This document shows positions 26,901 through 40,000 of a stretch of DNA of 64,000 nt, one piece after another. How positions within the stretch are numbered: the stretch's first letter is position 1; the number at the start of each line of letters is the position of its first letter. A program made the position numbers and the translations under genes. The notes below the pieces were generated by a model that was not told the origin of the DNA, made no database searches, and was given only the letters and a program-made list of their open reading frames with translations. Location of the stretch: positions 5,436,001 through 5,500,000 of the forward strand of contig NC_090783.1 in the NCBI RefSeq assembly GCF_040054535.1, read 5' to 3'. This DNA is from Antennarius striatus. Lineage: Eukaryota; Chordata; Actinopteri; Lophiiformes; Antennariidae.

Positions 26901-28775
26901 CATTGAAGAACTGAGAGTCCAAACCATGCTAAGAGGCTCTTTTCACCTAAATCCTTCCTTTTCCTCCAGACAATGCAGAATGACCCGGTCATGTTTTAAT
27001 GATGGTTTCTGATATCTGGTCTGAACACTCTGACATTCCAGAATCAGAGTTCCAGACTGAGTGTGTCAGGAACAGGATATTCTGAGTTACACACAGTTAC
27101 ACAGTTACAGAATATGTAAAACTGTAAGTTTAATTGTTCTGACTCCATTATACTAGATGAACAGCAAATGAACCTTTAAAGCATAGTTTTGATACGTATG
27201 TATAATGTAAATAAAAGTGACTGAGCAGACATACTGTATGTCTGAGCAAACATCACAGTTGTTGAACTAAGTTCATTATACGAGTGGTTATCTCTTAACT
27301 CACTGGTTTCCAGAGACATCTACAGATTATATATATTTTTATACAGCGAGGGCTAGGAGACAGTCTGAAGTAGCTTGTCAGTGAAAATCAGGCTTCTAAT
27401 CATGAAATTTGGCATCCAGACGACTGATCCACTAACACAACTGAGGATGGTGAACCAGAGGAAAATGGAAAAGTTGTTGCAGCTTACAATGCAACAAAGT
27501 TTGTGTATGTCAGAACGCACCCACAGGCGAACATGGTGTCGCTCTGAGCGAAGCTTCTTGTGATCGGTCTAGAACAGAAAGAAAACACCATAAATGTCCA
27601 GAACCTGGGAGAACATTTGCTGAAGGAGTTCAGTTGCTTCAAAGCGCTGGCAGTGAATGAGTTTACAAAGTATACAGATTAATTATGTCTGAGTAAATAT
27701 ATTAATACCAATTAAGTATGTGACTGAGGAAATATCTCAACAAAGTACAGTCAGTTTACCATCTCTTGATATTGATATCAATTTTCTTTTCCCCCTGCTA
27801 TGCAGGAACATTCATTCATTCACTCATTCATTCATTCATTCATTCATTCATTCATTCATTCATTCATTCATTCATTCATATCAAACAACAGGTATTGGTT
27901 TTGGTGTGGTAGGATTGAACTTCAGCGTTGAGAGCGCCATCATTGTTCGCTGCGTCGTCTACCTTGCTTTCCTTGATACTGATCTGGGTTTCATTCGTAT
28001 CTGAACTTACAGCTTTTAATTTGAAGGAGCTCAATGCTCTGTTTTCTGCTACCTCCATGTAGACATCGACCAGGGTGTTTGATTTCGCCTGTGGCCACTG
28101 TGTGTTTCTCTGTAGAAATCCTCAAGTGCAGTGAGATGCGTGGTGTTTCAGCCGGGGTCAAGTGGTAAAGTTCTGTTGCATAGGGGGCCAGCTTGCAGCC
28201 ATTACTCTCTTATGGTTGCCATGATTTATATACACTTTTCACACATATACCAAAACGTCACTAAGTTTTAAATGCGGTAAATCCACTTTATAGGTGATTC
28301 CTATGGATTGATGGATTGAGGTTTTATTGTATCTCCTCTGAAACACAAACTGTAATGCTCTATGATTAACTCCTTTCATAGCGAAGTGTAGAACTGACTT
28401 TAAGTTAGGAACATTTGATGATGGTAGTCTGACTGGTGAGATTTCTCTCTCTCTTCCACTAAACAGCAACAAATTCAACATTTTTTTGTTTCCTATAAAA
28501 CGTTAGTGTTGCAGAAATATCACCACGCATCCGCTCGACTGAAAGGAGTGAGACAAAACTCAAGCTCAAAGGCTCCCTGTTGTTTAAGCATTAGCAAAAC
28601 AGAAACTTAAATTGTTGCCAGAGAATTGGATGAAAGTAGGTAGTTGATATGCAGAGCCATTCACTGTTGACTACAAGCTGGCCAGTTTTCCATTACATCC
28701 AATAAAATCCTGCCTTAAGCTTGTGTCCAGACAAGTGCCCAGCCTGTTACAGCTGCCAACTGGCTCATATAGTGC

Positions 28776-28842
<67 letters not shown>

Positions 28843-28954
28843 TGTGTGTCTGTGTGTCTGTGTGTCTGTGTGTGTGTGCACACGTGCATACTTGTGTATA
28901 TGGAAGACTCATTGTGTCACAGACAAATGCACACACATCTTTGTCATTATGTTG

Positions 28955-29028
<74 letters not shown>

Positions 29029-31010
29029 TTTGATCAGGCATTTAAGAACAAAGCGATGCTCCCTGTGTTCAGTCTGACAGATAAGTCTGACCCCACAAGC
29101 GTCTTATTTAGACACTGAACACGCTCAGAGCAAGTGGTCATCTGCTTGTCTAAATACAAACACGGATGGATTAACGGGATGAGGCTGTATCTCATCATGG
29201 AGACCCGTGAAGGTCCCCGACTTTTTAATGGCACAGCGTTGTGTGTGGGAGGTTTGGGTGTTTGGACAGATGGGCTGGTGAGGAGATGACAGCCAGAGCT
29301 CTGCTTCCTCCTTCACTGTGCAGAAGCAGTGTTTGCACAGCGAGATAAGACTTCATTTCTCTGACAGGGCGAGGGAAAGGCTGACGTGCTGTACATTCTT
29401 GGTCATATCTGCATGTGGGTTTTGTGTGTGTGCACACAAGTGTGTGTCCGTGCGTCAACACAAAGAACTTTTCAATATGTTTAAGCTGAGTGGATAGCAT
29501 GGCGAAGAAAAATGATTGGCTATTACTTAGTCAACACTTCCCCCTGTTGGCTAGAGAGGAGACCATCAGTCATCGCCATGTGCTGTGGCCACTATCTCCT
29601 CCATTCATGCATGTGAGAACATGAAGTCTCCACACCTGCATCAGGCTCCAGCAGCTCCTTTTTAATTCAATAAGACGAAAATCTGTCAAATCAGGGAAGT
29701 GGAGATCATCGTGGTCTTGTAGAATACTCAGTTTATAAAAAAGATGGCAGTCACTTTTATGTCACCTCAACGTGAGACCTCAAAATAAGAGAAGTCACAT
29801 GATCAGCAGGACCTTCTGGCACAAGAAAACAAAGTATCAGTAAGAATTCACATCGAAACGAGAGGTTCATGGTTTTTCAGAACAGTCAGCAGGATGCCTG
29901 AAAAGCAAAAACGGCATCATTGAGAAACTGAGAAAAGATAAATAAATGAGCCAAGAAGTCGAGGATACAGATTTATTTATCACCCACAACAACTTTAAAG
30001 AAGTGCTGTGAGGTCAAGAACCTGTGTGAGCAGAGGGGTGAAGTAGATAGGATGCTGCTTGTCCTGAACATGAAACACCTTGAATTTCAAAAATATCTTA
30101 TATCAACCAGATCAGGTTCTTCTCATTGGACAAAGTCATCTGAAAGTCTTTTCTAAGGTGAAAGAGTTGTTGTTGTTGAGTAAGATAGTAGCTTAAAGGA
30201 AGTATTACACGTTCTTTACTCTGTTGCGTGTTTGGTTCCACGGCAGCATGGGATCACGACAAGAACTCCGTCACATTAAAGGAGCGACCAGACCATTTTA
30301 CGATGCTGCTAATAAGTTACAGATCAATGTGTGGATGCCTGTTCGGTATTCAAGCAGTGACGTTAAGGGTCATTATTCTCATGGAGGCACCACAACAAGG
30401 ACAAGCAGCACTTTGTTTGGTATTTTTCTGAACTTGAATTCTGTTTTGTCTGTCTGTGTGGCGTTTGATGCCCAGGGAACAAGGCAGCACAATAGGAACA
30501 ATCACTATTTTTTCTTAAAATGTTTTTTTATATAGATGTCGAAGAACAATGTCTGTTTCTGTTAAGAAGTAATTCGTCTGCCAATGCGGTGACATTATCT
30601 GGAAAAGCAAACTAAAAATTTGGGGCACGGCTGAAGCACAATAGAATGTAAACAGACTATTTTCGCCCAACATTTTATATCTTGTGGATGTGTCACCAGC
30701 AAAGCTCAACAAAAGGGATCTGCATTTTTCTATAAATGATTCTTATTGAGCATTCGTCATTAATATTTGTATCTGTTGAACACATCTTTGTGATACGGAA
30801 TGAAAAGCTTCCCCTTTGGTTCATTAAATCCCTTCAGCCGTCTGAAGGCAGCGCAACAGATATGTTAATAAACCTGCAGACGGGTTTGACAAGTACCGTG
30901 ATAGAGCACAGAGTCATTACACATGGCTGTTCACTGTTTGTCTTCATTAAATTACATGCAAATGACACCAGGCTGCTACAAAACAAACACAGCACCCCCC
31001 TACCCCGCAC

Positions 31011-31091
<81 letters not shown>

Positions 31092-34000
31092 CACACGCAC
31101 AGGCACAGCTTGGATTGGATGCTTCAGTCTTGAAATCAGTCATGGTGTAAAATCAGGTGTTTGATATCAGCTGCAATATGATGTCATGATTTAATATGTC
31201 ATGTAATGTAAAATAATAACCGAAGTAGCGCTGATTGATGCCTTCATCACACCATTTTAAATTTTTAAAAAAAATTTAATTCATCATTTCACTAATCAGT
31301 TGAAAACCTCACACCATCTGCCTTTGGCTGAAGGTTTGTGAAGCTGTGCATTCACGTTGCGCCACCGTTCAGACAACAGCAGCTGTTAGAGAGATGTGAG
31401 ACCAGTGATGCGAATGGAAATTATTTATTGTAAGAATTTTGTATTATCATCAGACCATCTTTATTTTTATATCTGCTCTAAGCATTTTTTCCACTTTGCA
31501 TCACTGCACAAACATGGACCAGAACAGACTAGAACTGGGTCTAAGGTGTTGTGATTCAGAAGTAATTAAAAAGAGAGAGTTGAAATGATGAATTGGATTA
31601 TATTCAATTGTTTTGCCTTTTATTTAAAGGCCATAATATTCCTATTCATCTTTTCACAACCCCACAATGTTTTAACTGTCATGTTTTCTTAAGCGAGTTT
31701 CTTCCTGCGAACAGCAGACTGTTCTTTTCTTTCAACAGCATGGAATTTGTATTTTCCCAGTGCTTTCCTGGTAAACACAAGTGGCTCAACCGGTTTCACC
31801 TTCAAGATAAACTGTGTGTTATTCCTGACATTTTGTCACATACAACCACATCAAAACTGTGGTTTCATCTCTGCGTGCGTGCCCGTCATCATCTCGTCTT
31901 TCTCCACAGGTGACTGGAGGGAGCAGCTGCGTCCTGCGGTAACCAGGTTAAAGGAATGTGTGATGGAAGTGGTTGAGAAGGCAAAGAGAGCCATGACCTT
32001 TGTGCTTCTGCAGGAGGCTGCCTGTAGCATTCCACAGGGCTTCTTCCTCCAACAGAGGCGAGACGTGGTCTTCAGTCAGGCAGTAGGTGGCCGCTGAGAG
32101 GAAGTCTGAAGTCCTCAGGAACTGACTCGTCTCAGTTCCTGAGGTTTTGGGGGCATTTTTTGTTTTTTTTAGTGCTCTTGTTTCAGGACACTTTACACAT
32201 TTTGCAGATCCACAAAAAGAATCTAAAACTAAAGGCTCCACTTAATTATATTAATGAAATGATACTGCAGACCTGCAGTAGTTTATTTTAACTAGCTGTA
32301 GAGAATAAAGAATGCATATGTTGTGTTTTTAAATCTCAAGTGCATATTTTTCCTTAGAAATTTCTCCATATAAATTTTTTTAATGTGAATTTTACCTCAA
32401 AGATTACTCGACGAAATTTAAAACAACTCCCAAAGGAGCAAAATCATTCTAATTACAACTAAAACATCTTTTTAGGAACACAGCTGGAGCCGTGGCTTCT
32501 CCATCAGTTTGTCAGCTGCTACATGTTCTGAGTTTCTCTGTTTCTGAATCCACATTTCCGTTTAGTCTTCTCCCGGGACCCTGTGCAGTGACTGATAGAA
32601 ATTTGTGTCTGTCTACCTCAACAGCTCGCAGCCTTAGCCTGTGGTTTTGTAATGAGACTGTATGCAGGAATGCAGGACAAAGACTTCCTGAGGCAGCTCC
32701 ACCTGGTCGGCCTGGTGGCCCAGTTTGAGAGCCTCCTCAGCACCTACAGTGAGTAAATCTGTCAGAAGCAGCAACAGAAAGCCTCCATCAAACACAGCTG
32801 TTCACTCATATTAACAGCTGCTAGTGTTCTCATGTGTTTGACTCACTTTGTTATTGACAAGAATCAAAGGTGGAAATATTTTGGGGTTTTTTGTGTTGAA
32901 GGTGATGAAATCGGAATGCTGGAGGACATGGAGGTTGGAATCTCAGACCTGCAGAAAGTCGTGTTTCACATCACAGAGGCCAAGACAGATGACCTCAGTG
33001 ACCTCCAGCCTTTAGTGTGTGGCCGAAGGTGAGATAATGTTTCCTTGTTTGTGTTGCATAATCTGTTAGTGTATACGTACGATAAAGTAATATTGAAAAG
33101 ACAAAGCAGCTGCATTATATAGTTTGTTGGAAAGGGCCTGACATACAACTGCAACATTCTGCTTCCTCCACTTTTGCGGGTCACGGGGGTTGCTGGAGCT
33201 TCTCTCAACAGACTTATGGGTGTATGGGCAGGGGACACACCATGCATGATGCCGGTGCACCGCGGGACAATTAATTTACCACAAATTATATGGAGTTGTG
33301 GTAATTTCTGTAATTTCATGTATAATTGATGCGATTTTCTGGTGAACAGAAACCCTATAATTTTTACCTGTTCTTAAATCAGTAGGGTGCATAATGGTCT
33401 CATAAATCTGACAATTTTTTTGACAGCAGTACATTTCTTTCTTTTGTGCATACATGTACTTTATTATAGAGTATCAGAGTATTGTCATCATATTTAATAA
33501 ATATAGCAATGCTAACGGGTAGAGCTGTCGCCACACAGCAAAGTGGTTCCAGGTTTTGCATCCCGCTCTTTGCGGAGTTTGCTTGTTCTGCCCGTGTTTG
33601 TGTGGGTTCTCTCCGGGTTCTCCAGCTTCCTCCCACCTCCAAAAACATGAGCTTCAGGCTAATTGGCTGGTCTCAAATTGTCCCTGGGTGTGAGTGTGTG
33701 TGTGTGTGTGCATGTTTTTCTGTCTCTGTGTGGCTCCGCGGTGCACTGGCGTCGCACCCAGAGTTTCCCCAGCCTCATGCCCTCAGTCAGCTGGGATACG
33801 CTCCAGCTCACCACGACCCGCCACTGCAGATTAAGCAGTTGACAATGAATGAATGAATAAATAGGCAACAGCAAATGTTGGTTTGTTGAGTCATTTAAAA
33901 TATCAGAAGAAAAATAATAGATAAATTTGAGTAGGTTTATTGATCAGGGATCAGCATTTGTGTCTCTGATCCATCGTGTCAGTCATGTGAAGAATCGCTG

Positions 34001-37000
34001 CTGGACTTCATCTGGACATTCATTGAACAAGAATGTGTCTTGTTCTACGTCCATCACTCAGAAACCACATTGATGTCTTTGCAGAGTCTTTTCACAACAA
34101 AACAGTGTATTTCATATACTGACCCTACAAGTATGTCAACACTTTGTAAGTTATATGTTCATCAATCATATTTTGAGTAGCATTATATGCCAATTTCAGT
34201 GTAATGAGGAGCAAAAATCAAATTGCTAATTAAATATTCCAGAGTTAGATTGTAGATTCTCGTAACAGGGTAGTTCTAGGTGTGAACTTCATGATTTTCC
34301 TCCTCCTCACTGCAATGGAGACATTTGCCACAACAAAGCTGAGCTTTTTCAAGCATACCATGTGTGATAAGATGATACGCTACATTCCACCCCCTCCATG
34401 AAAATCTGTAAAGCAATCTGTCTCACACATTTATGCTTTTTCTCCCATGCATCCCCACACATCAGTCTCCCTTTTAAACATGCACAAGCCTGTTGTAAGT
34501 GTCCAGTTGTACAACTTCCCAAACTTATCAAGTTCAAGAGTGCAGCAAAACACTTTTTTTTTTTTTCATTTATTTTACTTCCACTTTGCTTTTTCTCCCC
34601 TTGTATTCAGAGACCACTTCACTGTAGAAGTGCCATTACCACAACTGGTTTTCCAGACCTTGCCAGATGAGATCAAGGAGGGAAAACCTCTTCGAGTATT
34701 CCCGGTGCTGTTTAACGTGGGCATCAATGAACAGCAAACGATAGCTGAGAGGTACTGATGACTTTGTGTTCATGCTGAAACATACAGAATAATCACTCTT
34801 TGTGTGAATATGTTAAAGGACATGGTTTAGTCTTTATAAACTGTATCTATATCCAGAAATAACACTTAAATACATAGTCTCTGCAGGAGGTATTTAAAAC
34901 CCTAATGGCCTCCTTAATTTACCACATAAGAAAATAATTGTGTAGCATAACAATTAACTATGCTGCAATTACTTGCTTTAATGAACTGAAACGGTTTTAG
35001 GTGTTCTCTAACAGCAATTTAAAAAAAAAGAAAATCCTACCAGAAGAGCTGTTTTCATGTTTTATCACAGTTTCACTGCTTCATTATTGTTCCATTGATT
35101 GTTTTAGGGAGCACTCTGGGAAAGCTTCATTGTGATTGCCTTATTGTTTCTGTCTTCTCAGGTTTGGAGATATATCCCTACAGGAAAGAATAAACCAGAA
35201 GAATTTTGAAATGTTAGATGCCTATTATAAAACATTAAGTGGAAAGGTGTCAGTAGAATGTAAGTGCACTGGATTTTTTCTTTCCTGTCTCAATCTGTGT
35301 AAATATTTCCAGGCCAGCCCATGCATCTTTTAGTAATTAGATTTTCCTTTCGGGAAGGGGAAATTATAAACAAAACAGAAGTAGTTATTTGATATTTTCC
35401 ATTTTAGATATTTTATAGGACAAAAAATAAAACTGCAATACAATCAAAATGCATTACCATCAGACTCATTGTTTTATGACCAAAAGGTATGACTTAAAAT
35501 TTAATTATGGTTTAAATATGTTTTGATTTTTTTGATTTTGATTTTCCTTCAAAATAAACAAATAGATAAAAATCAATAGAAAAATAAAGTTAAAAAAAGA
35601 AAAATTAAATTACTTGTGTCTTGGGGTAGCACAGTGGCAAAGAAGGTCCCTGGATCAATTTTAGTTGGACGTTTATGACTTTGTATGTTCACTCTGTGTC
35701 TGTGTGGAGTCTGTCCAGGCTCTCCTTTTTCCTCCCACCTCCAAAAACATGCAGCTTAGGCGAATTGATGACTCTAAATTGACCATAGATGTGAGTGTGA
35801 GTATGAGTGGTTATTTGTCTTTCTATGTCGCCATCTGCTAAAATGGCAATTTAAACAGGATGTACCCAGTCTGCTGTCTGTACAACTACAGACAGAGATA
35901 GATTCCAGCTTAAACCCTTGATCCTGGATTTGGTTAAGTCGCTGATGGCGGGACAATTACGGAAAATTAATAAAAGAAGAAAGAAACGTGACTTAGAAAA
36001 AGAAAAGTGAAAGAACTATGAATTAAATTTTCATACAAACTTTTACTTCACTTACAGACTAGAAAAGTTCTTTGTGCTTTGTTTTGTTTTGTTTTCTATG
36101 AACAGGTCTACCGTGTTTCCAGACACAGACTGACATAAAGGAATTACTTGAAACTCTGGGCCAGAATGTAGTAACAAAGAAGAGAAAGAATGTGGAAATA
36201 TTATGGACTGCAGGAATGGTGGGTAGCATTGCTGTAATTTATTACCGTAAGTCCTTGTCAAGAAAGGAGGGCTGTTTCCTCAGAGGCAATTATGTTATCT
36301 CAAACTGCATGGATGAAGACCTGCAAAACATTCTTCACTTTTTGATATTTCATAGGCTGCCGTGAGTGTATTGAGACAAACCAGAGGTAACTTCCTGAGC
36401 ATGACGGATAAACTCCAGAAGACAATACTGATGTTGAGTTTTGACCTTTCACCAGACATTCAGTATCTGTCAATGAGTTGTCGTGCGATTCACAGGAGTC
36501 ACTGGAATAATTAAAACTTCCTCTGTGCTATTGCCGAGTTGGGACAATAGACAACTGGTTTCATCATTTTAATTTACTGAGTTAGCTAGCATGAACCTTA
36601 AAATGGACGAAATAAGAAATTCAAGGAAATTAATAAAGGTTAGTCGATCATTAAAATGATTAGAATCCATCTTCTGGGGATATTAAAAGTACCTGTAATG
36701 TTTTTTGTCAGTCGCTCTAAAAGTTGAGTCATGATTGTTGTCTGCCTGCTAGAACAACTCCAACGGCATCATCAGAAATCTGTAGTCGGATGACATTAAT
36801 ATTTTCATATTAGGGCACATCAGGAAACATGTATAACTGAATGTATACCACATTATGTGAGAGGTTTATTAAGGGTTACCATGTCTGGTCATGTTGTAAT
36901 ATGTGTGTGAGATTACAATGCACATTTAAAACAAGGGTGGAAAGAATGAAATTGCATTCAGGATGCATGTAAATAATACATTTTTCCATTTCCCTCCAGA

Positions 37001-40000
37001 TCTGCCGAAGGTTAAATGGCATCAGGTTTACCAGCTGTAAAAGTGCCAAAGACCGGACATCCATGTCTGTCACATTAGAGCAGTGTGCCCTCCTGCGTGA
37101 CGAACACCAGCTCAGCAAGGATTTCTTCATCCGTGCTCTGGACTGTATGCGAAGGTAAGACAGTAATAAAAGGTATTTTTAAATTCATATGGGTGCAAGT
37201 TATTGTTCCAGACAGGCCCAATCATGTTTCATTAAAAAAATCAGTCATCTAAATGAAGTAGATTTATTTTTCCGCTATGATCAAGTGGATCATTTCGCTT
37301 CGGTATTATCTAAGATAGCAGGGCAGAGATGCGTCTGTGACATTTCTGCAGCCAGCCATTGCAGTCGTTGCACCAAGCAATACAGATCAGTTCAATAGTT
37401 CTGTAGAAGCTAGTCCTTCCAGAAGCAATGGCCTGGTTACTGTGAGTAAGTCATACACCTCATACACACTGGACAGTTTCATCTGGAATGATGTAACCCA
37501 GAGTAAAAAGAACGCAAAAAAATACTATTCACTTTGACTTCTCACCTGGGATATTACTCAAATTCCAACTCATGAAACTGAAACTGGCATTGTTCCGGAA
37601 TGCTTCCGGAAATTCGAAATTTAAATTTGGGTGAAATAATCCTTTAAGCAGTATTTCTATTGGTGTAACATTTGGATTTGTTATCCTTTAATAGACATTT
37701 TATTAAAACTATCTGCTTAAAATAATAACCTGCATCCAGAGAAACTTGTTTTGTTCACTGATGTTCACATCAGATATTTGTTTTCACTTGATCGCCATTA
37801 CATGTGTAAGATAAGCATCATAATGTTCCACCTCCCATCACCACCATCAACACTATCTCACTATCTCACTTGACAAAAGATGCATGGTCCTATCAAAACC
37901 TCCGTCTTTCCCGTTTGTCTTTGCCAGCAGGGTAAACATTTACATCTGCATCTGTCTAAAACTGATAAATTCTAAATTAGGAGTCCGTTGAAGGTCATTG
38001 GTGAGGTGCGCATTTGAAAAGCCCGTGGTAATGAACACTGAACTCATTTATAAATCAGTATGCAGCATCCATAATAAGGTGCACGTATGCACGAAAGAAA
38101 GAAATGCACTGCTGCCAAAAAAATGGTCAGATTTATGAGGCCATATGTACGTAGATAAATCACAGTCCAGCTGGAAATGTGTACACATGGATCATGTGCT
38201 GCTTTTAACACAGCCCCATTCAACCATAAATGGTTAAAGCAGAACGACTCATGAATGTCGATGCCTGGAAAACAGCCTGCTGGTCAGCGGTGAATCAAGG
38301 CAAGGAAAGGAAGAAGGGGAAAAGGATTTTGTTTTCTGACACTTCTGAGATGGAGATACGACAGAACGTGTGAATTATTAACCTCTTCCATTCATGTAGT
38401 CCCCTGGTAGAGCAAAGACAGCATCAGTTAGTTCATCCGTTGTGGACCAGAATGCACTGCATGTGTCACTGTGACCACAACAAAGCAACCGCAACAACCA
38501 GAGGGGTTTCCTCTGTTTTTGTGTTATGGTGAAGACAGTCCTATGAGGAAGAGTCATAATAATTTTGAAGACTACAGAGAGAGGTGCTACCAAATTTAAC
38601 CAAACAAGTCTTAATTACCTTTTTATGATAGCGGGAAACTATAGTTATTGTTAAATATTAAGTGACGCTGAATGAACGACAGGCCTCATTATATAATCTT
38701 GACGCCATCTCTGCTGTCTATAAAAGGTTTGGAGGAATGGGTCAGAGTTTACACACAGTGTGTGTGATTTTGTAGCTCACAACACGTGGGATATTGTTAC
38801 AGCAAAACGGTTGTGTGACAGAACTATTATTTAATTTCCTAATGCTAAAAATCTGCCGTAAAACAAAGGTGTTTGAAACAACAGGACAAGAGTAATTCAC
38901 ATGGGTTAGGAAATGCATTTAAAAAGTAGTGGAGGGTTTGAATGGGCTGCATTATTTGCAGTGACTAGTTGTACCTCTGTACCTTTATTGTCAGCCATGG
39001 CTTTATATGCGGTTCTTTTTTATTGCTGTTTTTACAGCTGCAGTAATCTGCAGCGAGATCCTCCTGTGAGATCCCTCTGACATCAGAGCTCTGATTGTGA
39101 ACGTTAGTGGGGTTCATTTTTTTAGTCGGATTGCCTGAAATTATCTAAAGTCATACTTTTTATACTTTGCCGGTTGATCCTTAAAAAGATAAGCTGTGAG
39201 CTGCAGTGAGGCGTGGGAGATCATTAGCAGAGGAGGTCAATCTTGACGCTCTTCCTAAGTAGCGAACATGAGCTTTACAGTCTGTTGTGTGTCATTGTTG
39301 CTGACAGTCCGTGGTTTGTGGACAGGAAGTGTTTGATATTATGCAGTTTGTCCTTTACATGACCTGCTGCTCTGCGTATGCATGCAGCAACAAAAACAGA
39401 ATTAGCAATGGCATTCTTACATATTTTATGTGTGCAGTTTGACTAAATCTCCTGGAATATGGCTTTTTATCTCTCCCTGGTTTCATTATCCACACAGGAT
39501 AAAGATTCTACAAACTGTTATGACTTGTCTGTCACATTTGAGAATGTGCACTTTGGTGCGACTGGCAGTGAGTCCAACCTGTTAAGAGGAAAACTTGAAT
39601 GAAGTGAAATGCCATCCAAGAGGAAATCAAAAAGGTGTGACATTTCACAACAAACCTGTTAAACCGCTACAGTAAAAACACCAGTCTTTGCTCCAGACTT
39701 TAGTAAACACTCATCTGCTGGATAAGATGAAATTCAGATATACAGTATAATGCATAAACAGTTTGTGCATCAAACTGCATGCCTCCTGTTCCATGTCAGA
39801 TTTCCATCTCACATTTCTTCTCCATGCTCACTACTAATGGCTTTGTGTCTAAGTGGGCCTTCTGAAAGCAGCCTGCACCGACTCTCAAGATGTCGGTCTG
39901 CGCCCGAAGACCCACTTAGATGACAGCTAGACCTGTACTAACACTGCAGCGTTTTGATCTGTCTCTGTTGGTTCTGTTTCACTCCAATGGGCGCCCCTGC

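Larger units (their letters stand above)
25720..31909 (+). other. inpp4b intron (6.2 kb)
   Basis: Holds the ATTC array, the twin GT arrays and a CA array. A G-run lies at 26171 and a C-run at 26552. No exon or transposon recognised. Confidence 0.6.

Noticed and set aside
28721..29118. Open frames of 80-130 codons rich in Val-Cys or Thr-His
   Set aside because: They are translations of GT/CA microsatellites; the same holds for the frames near 20.1, 31.0, 47.0 and 60.0 kb.
32083..32097. Read-through of the exon ending at 32082 to a nearby TGA
   Set aside because: The gtaggt donor in phase 0 leads directly into the conserved next exon at 32625.
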